Positions 59,648 to 64,000 of a stretch of 64,000 bases of DNA are shown one piece after another. A program made the position numbers and the translations under genes. The notes under the pieces are model-generated. The model made no database searches and had not been told where the DNA came from. It saw only the letters and a program-made list of their open reading frames with translations. Within the stretch, counting starts at the first letter, position 1; each line of letters begins with the position of its first letter. Origin of the DNA: Balaenoptera acutorostrata (lineage: Eukaryota > Chordata > Mammalia > Artiodactyla > Balaenopteridae); NCBI RefSeq assembly GCF_949987535.1, contig NC_080081.1:71259603-71323602 (forward strand). The letters are read 5' to 3'.

Positions 59648-59805
59648 AGAAGAATCACCTGATGTGCTTTTTCAATATACATAATCTGGGATCCAATGGT
59701 GAGAAAGTCAGGTTGAGCAGATGAAGATCTAGGAACCTGCATTTTTAAGATGCTTTGCAGAGAATTGTGAAGCTCTAGGTCTGTGGGACACACTTCGAAA
59801 ATACC
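59648..59805 (+). mobile_element. MER5A-like hAT element
   Basis: 'agaatcacctgatgtgcttt', 'catgtctgggatccaatg'-like core at about 59685-59702, 'aggaacctgcatttttaaga' and 'gtctgtgggacacacttcg' follow MER5A order. Confidence 0.65.
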
Positions 59806-62469
59806 ATTTTATCACATAGCAGATGCTCTAAATATGGTTTCCTTTCCTTTCTCTAAATGCCTGAATACAGGAAGAAAACCAAAAACAATAGTTTAAAACA
59901 AGAGCTCAGTTCATAGTTCACTACTTACTATGTGTGGTTTACATTACTGGATTGAAATACACCAAAATGAAATTTCATTTCAAATTTAACCTCTTACCTT
60001 GATGGCCTCTGTAAAACTTTAGTGTGCAAAAGTGGTGCTTGAGTAAAGAAAGTTCCCACCGAAGCTCTGGTTTGATCTCTTCAGGACTCCTCCAGCATAA
60101 GGAGCAGCTAGACTAATGCCAGGTGGGGATGCAGGGGATTTCCTGTTTATTCTTTCTACCTACTAAAATGATTTTATACATCCTGTGATTTTTACAGTTG
60201 TTCTGAAAGGAAGCTCTTATATTTAACTCCATTGAGATGTAGTGCTTATGTTTTTGGCAGAGGGGAAGTTGAGGATAAATCTCCTTTGCACTTCTTATAA
60301 GTTAATGAATTATGTATTCTTCCAGCTTTACTTTTGTGCTGTCAGTAACAGAGACGATGTTAGACTTCATAGGACTGATGATGAATTTCTAAATTTCATA
60401 AGTTATGTGTTGGACAATTCAGGAGGCAGTGTATGCATTTTTTGGGTTTTTTTTCCCCTTCTTTTCCTGTCCTTCTGGCAAGTAACACTTGGATAGCTTA
60501 ATCCAGCTCATACCAGGATGGGCAAGAGAAGGGGATTAAAATTAAAATTCTTTAAAGTATCTCACATAAAAAGGTTTTGTGAAGAAAGAGATTCGAGGTC
60601 ATATCAAGATTTTATATTAATTTTGAATTTTCTTTATTCATTTTCTTTCTTCTCTATGTATAGCATAATCAGGAGGTGTCTGTGGGCAGAGCTGTTGCTT
60701 GATGACAGCAAGCAGAGTGTCTGGGAAAGGCCTTCATCCTATACTCTTCTGGAGCTACTGAGGTCTGATATGTCAGCCTTTTTAGGGTTGGATGAAGGCT
60801 AGAGATAAGAGTTAAGTTGAACCTTCACGATTCAGCATCAGTAGGAAGTACTGCTGGTTGCCCTGAAAGCACAGTTGTGCCCATGATGTTTTCAGAGAAT
60901 GACAAGTAGCTTATGATACTCAAGCAAACTAATGGCAAACTTTTTTGATGTTAAGTTCAGAATCCTTTCAGTTCACTTCCTAAAAAGAGAGAGAAAAAAT
61001 GTATGATACATACTTTTGAGTACAAGGAAGAAAAAAATTAGTGGCAGTGAAACAGACCCAGCCAGGGCCAGTAGGAATGGCATTTACTGCAGAGCCTAGA
61101 AAAGCAGCTCCTTTTTTCAGAAGGGAAGGTTTTAGGGATAAACTTGACATAGGTATAGAAGATCAATATATGATCATCAATCTGCAAGTATTTATTACTA
61201 CCTTCAATGTACTCAAAAGACACATATAACCTTTAACCTTTTTAGATGATGGAAATGGAGGGGTTTTTTGTTTGTTTGTTTCTGTTCTTTTTTTTTTAAT
61301 TTAGGTAATCCAAATATCTTAATCCCTTGAAAACATACACATTTGAAAAATCACATATAATATCTGTTCATTAACACTGAGCGAAAAATAGCAGTCAGGT
61401 CAGTAGGGGATAGGAAGGTGATGAAACACTACATCCCCCTCCCTGAAGAATTTACATGAACATTTTCAAGATGTTTTTGTGAACAAGCTGTGGAGGATTT
61501 TTTTTTTTTTAATAGAAAAAACAGTCTTGATGAATACCTTGACTTTGAATCTTGAACTTGAATTCTCTATTCAACATCAACTTTTGGATTTGTGTTTGAT
61601 ATAGCTGGGTCATAAAGACCCACATTGACAAAATTTATTTAGAACTTTTAATTCTGGATAAAATAAATCCAGTGTCTAAGTTAGGTATCAGCCCTTACCC
61701 TCAGCATAAGGAGCTTTTGTTATGCAGGAATGCCCCAGCTGGGGAAATGCCAGTTAATAGATTCAGACAGATGGATTTTGATGAGAGTCTACACTGTTCA
61801 CACCCCTTTAGCAAATGTTTTCGAATATTCTCAAGTAACACGCTTAACTTGAAAACAAATTTAGATTTGCTTACTTTAGAGTCAATAGCAGTTATTATCA
61901 TTAGTAGTATATAAAAATATCTGTTCTGTTTTTGCATATTAAAGTGCTAAATTCATATGTCACATTATATCTCTAGACCTTTGGCTGCCTTGTGCATACA
62001 GAGAAGACATGCTTTGAATTTAGAACAGGCTTTGGCAGAAAATTATTTCAGCTGTTGTGAAATATTGCACTTTTAAAAAAAATTTCCCTCCCCACCGAAG
62101 TCAAAGTGATCGTCAGCTGTGGAAATAGCATTATGAAATTCCCAAGAGGAATGCAAGAAGATCCGTCATTACTTTTTTCTCAGTAGAGACTGTGAAACCA
62201 GACCAAAAGGGAATAACATTAGAATAGAAATCAGACTGCTCCAAGGAGCAAGGGAAGGGGGTGTTTCTTACCAGAGCCATTTTGTGGGGTCCAGTAGTCT
62301 TCTCATGAGCGTGAGGTACATCTCTGGCCACATTTTTTGCCAAAACCCATTGTTCCTTGGCCCTAACTTAATTGAAGGCCAGAGTATCAAGTTGAAAGTA
62401 TAGGAAAATGGGAAAGCAGGAGATCGGAGATAGTGCTTTGCGGTGAAAGTATGAGTATTAATATACTGA
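59806..62469. other. Non-coding stretch, nothing assigned
   Basis: No transposon recognised in 2.6 kb. The frame at 60242-60496 has an acceptor-like 'tattcttccag' near 60327 but ends in low-complexity residues. No protein recognised. Confidence 0.4.
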
Positions 62470-62895
62470 GCGCTCTTTTGTGGGGCCAGGGCACTTTGCT
62501 GGGTGTTGTGGTTACAGCTGAAAAACAAGAGTCACCTAAAACTTGGCGTCTAAGGATAGATTGACTTTATCTATACAACAAACAGCACATTTAATTGTTT
62601 AATTACAATTGTGGAAAGTGCTGTGTAGAAGGAAGGGCGCTATAGGAGTGTAGAAGGGGGGCTAACAGCATCTGGAGGGTTGGAGAATGCTTCCTTGAGG
62701 AACAGCATTTGAGCTAAGTTCTAGAGTATAGTATAAATTTCTTAGCAGAAAGGTTTATAAAAAGCATTTAAGGCAGTGGGAACAGCATATGTGAAGGCTC
62801 AGAATCAGGAAAGCACTTGGGTCAGAACAGGGACTGGAAGGCAACTGGTGTGGTTGGAGACACAGCAGGGGACAAGCTGGTGGGCATTGTTAACA
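62470..62895 (-). repeat. L2 LINE 3' region, antisense
   Basis: 'ggccagggcactttgctggg', 'gaatgcttccttgaggaaca', 'gcatttgagctaagttctag', 'gcagtgggaacagcatatgt' and 'gaaggctcagaatcagg' follow reversed L2. Confidence 0.8.
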
Positions 62896-64000
62896 CAGCA
62901 TTACACATTCCTGGGAGACCCTCTTCACATTTTATTCTGTGTATGTACCACGGTGGCTCTGCTTGGTGCTACTCATTTTCTGGCTGAAAGAAAAAATATT
63001 GGGACTTCAGATTTATTCTTTTATTCTGTTACAGTTCTTACCTGTCTCTCTCTCCACCTCTGTTTCTAAAAAAAAGAAAAAAAAGTATTTGTTTTTTGTG
63101 TCTCATAAGAAAATCATACTATTGCTTGTTCATAATGGCATGGCAACCTTCATTTAATATCTACAGTGGCCTTGTAGATCTTTTGGAAACTGGAACATCA
63201 GTTCAAATTAGTAGAAATGTGAACTATGTAACATTATCATGGCATGTATTGATTTAGGTTTTATATATGGCAGTCTTTTCTTTCTAACTTCTGGAAGACC
63301 TGGTTTAGAAAGAGGAAAATAAATCAACTCTTGTGTACCAAAATAGAAGGCTTTCCAGATCCTATTTCTGAATAGCCGAATAACATTTCTGCAGTGTTTA
63401 TATCACATCTGTATGTGCAGCAGCTGTTAGGTCATTCCTAAAACTCCAGCATTTGTTCATATTTTAAGATGCTCTACATTTTTATGAACAGATCTAAGTG
63501 TTCAAGTTTTATTTGAAGAAAACATGCCTTTCCAAGTTGCAAAATATAATTTCTGGTTCATTTATTAGGAAATGAAAATATGAGATACATTTTCTAATGC
63601 ACTTCTGGTGGTTTAACTTCTCAGCCAGCTATACAGAGAACAGCATAAACCACAGATGCTGGGCTCTTTCCACCTGTCGGACAAGATTTTATTGATTGCA
63701 TTGTTTTGAAGACTCCTGTTACTAAGACTTGTGGCTGTTTATTTGTACATTGTGTACATTATGAAGAAATATAAGCCATTCTTGTTGATTGTCATCATCA
63801 GATTTGAAAAGTTATATAAGTGAGGATATTAGATACACTGATGAGTAGTGGTATGAAATTGGTAAATGAAGTCGATTTTGAAATGAGATAGAATATTTGT
63901 TAGGCAGTTGCTCACATGCTAATTGCAACACTGTGATGAATGAGTGGTGAATTGATGGGTTCTGCTGACCACCTACTTTATTGAGAACATTCTTTTGCTC
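62896..64000. other. Non-coding stretch to window end, nothing assigned
   Basis: No gene or repeat recognised. A-rich tract at about 63067-63085. The window ends inside this stretch. Confidence 0.45.

Noticed and set aside
60242..60496. 84-codon frame with an acceptor-like sequence near 60327
   Set aside because: The end is poly-Phe/Leu from a T-rich run, and no good donor follows the more gene-like middle part.
1..64000. CRISPR arrays, operons, phage or defence systems
   Set aside because: No regularly spaced repeats with unique spacers, no dense coding, and the repeat content is clearly mammalian.

Overview
This window looks like nuclear DNA from a mammal, most likely a cetacean or close cetartiodactyl relative. 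The evidence is the interspersed repeats. There are tRNA-derived CHR-type SINEs, recognisable from the head that runs from the 'ttccctggtgg' box to a tRNA-like B box, then the lineage-specific body and a short tail. There are L1 elements with the artiodactyl/cetacean 3' end (the 'tatactccaataaa' terminus). Ancient mammalian L2, MIR, MER5A-like and MER3-like copies are also present. I saw no BovB-like LINE, which argues mildly against a ruminant. There is no bacterial operon, phage, CRISPR array, rRNA gene or stand-alone tRNA gene. Nearly all short open frames are chance frames or pieces of dead retrotransposons.

One genic landmark stands out: a CpG island at about 41.27-42.15 kb on the + strand. 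It holds a short exon (41657-41780) that starts with ATG and ends at a GT donor in phase 1. The 41 complete codons give a basic, arginine-rich peptide that I associate from memory with an alternative N-terminus of the DLC1/STARD13 RhoGAP family, most probably STARD13. That assignment was not checked by search. If it is right, everything after 41.78 kb is intron 1 of that transcript, and the first 41 kb is either upstream intergenic DNA or an intron of a longer isoform.

Layout. 1-10 kb: mostly unassigned DNA with L2, MIR, MER3-like and one truncated L1, plus a 37-codon exon-like frame at 4.3 kb. 10.2-15.3 kb: L1-rich, ending with a 2 kb 5'-truncated L1 that has a perfect 18 bp target duplication. 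16-24.8 kb: sense L2 copies, split by later L1s, and a stack of two CHR SINEs. 24.8-33.7 kb: poor in young repeats, with an AT-rich block and a degenerate tandem duplication at 27.4 kb. 33.7-39.2 kb: antisense L2 copies invaded by L1s, including a twin-primed L1 nested in another L1. 41-42 kb: the CpG island and exon. 42-64 kb: putative intron with MIR, MER5A-like, L2, one CHR-2 SINE and truncated L1 tails.

I found no convincing undescribed biological system. The observations most worth a second look are the alternative first exon and its purine-tract promoter, the exon-like frame at 4.3 kb, and several well-preserved insertion structures (tandem SINE stack, twin-primed nested L1, roughly 50 bp minimal L1).
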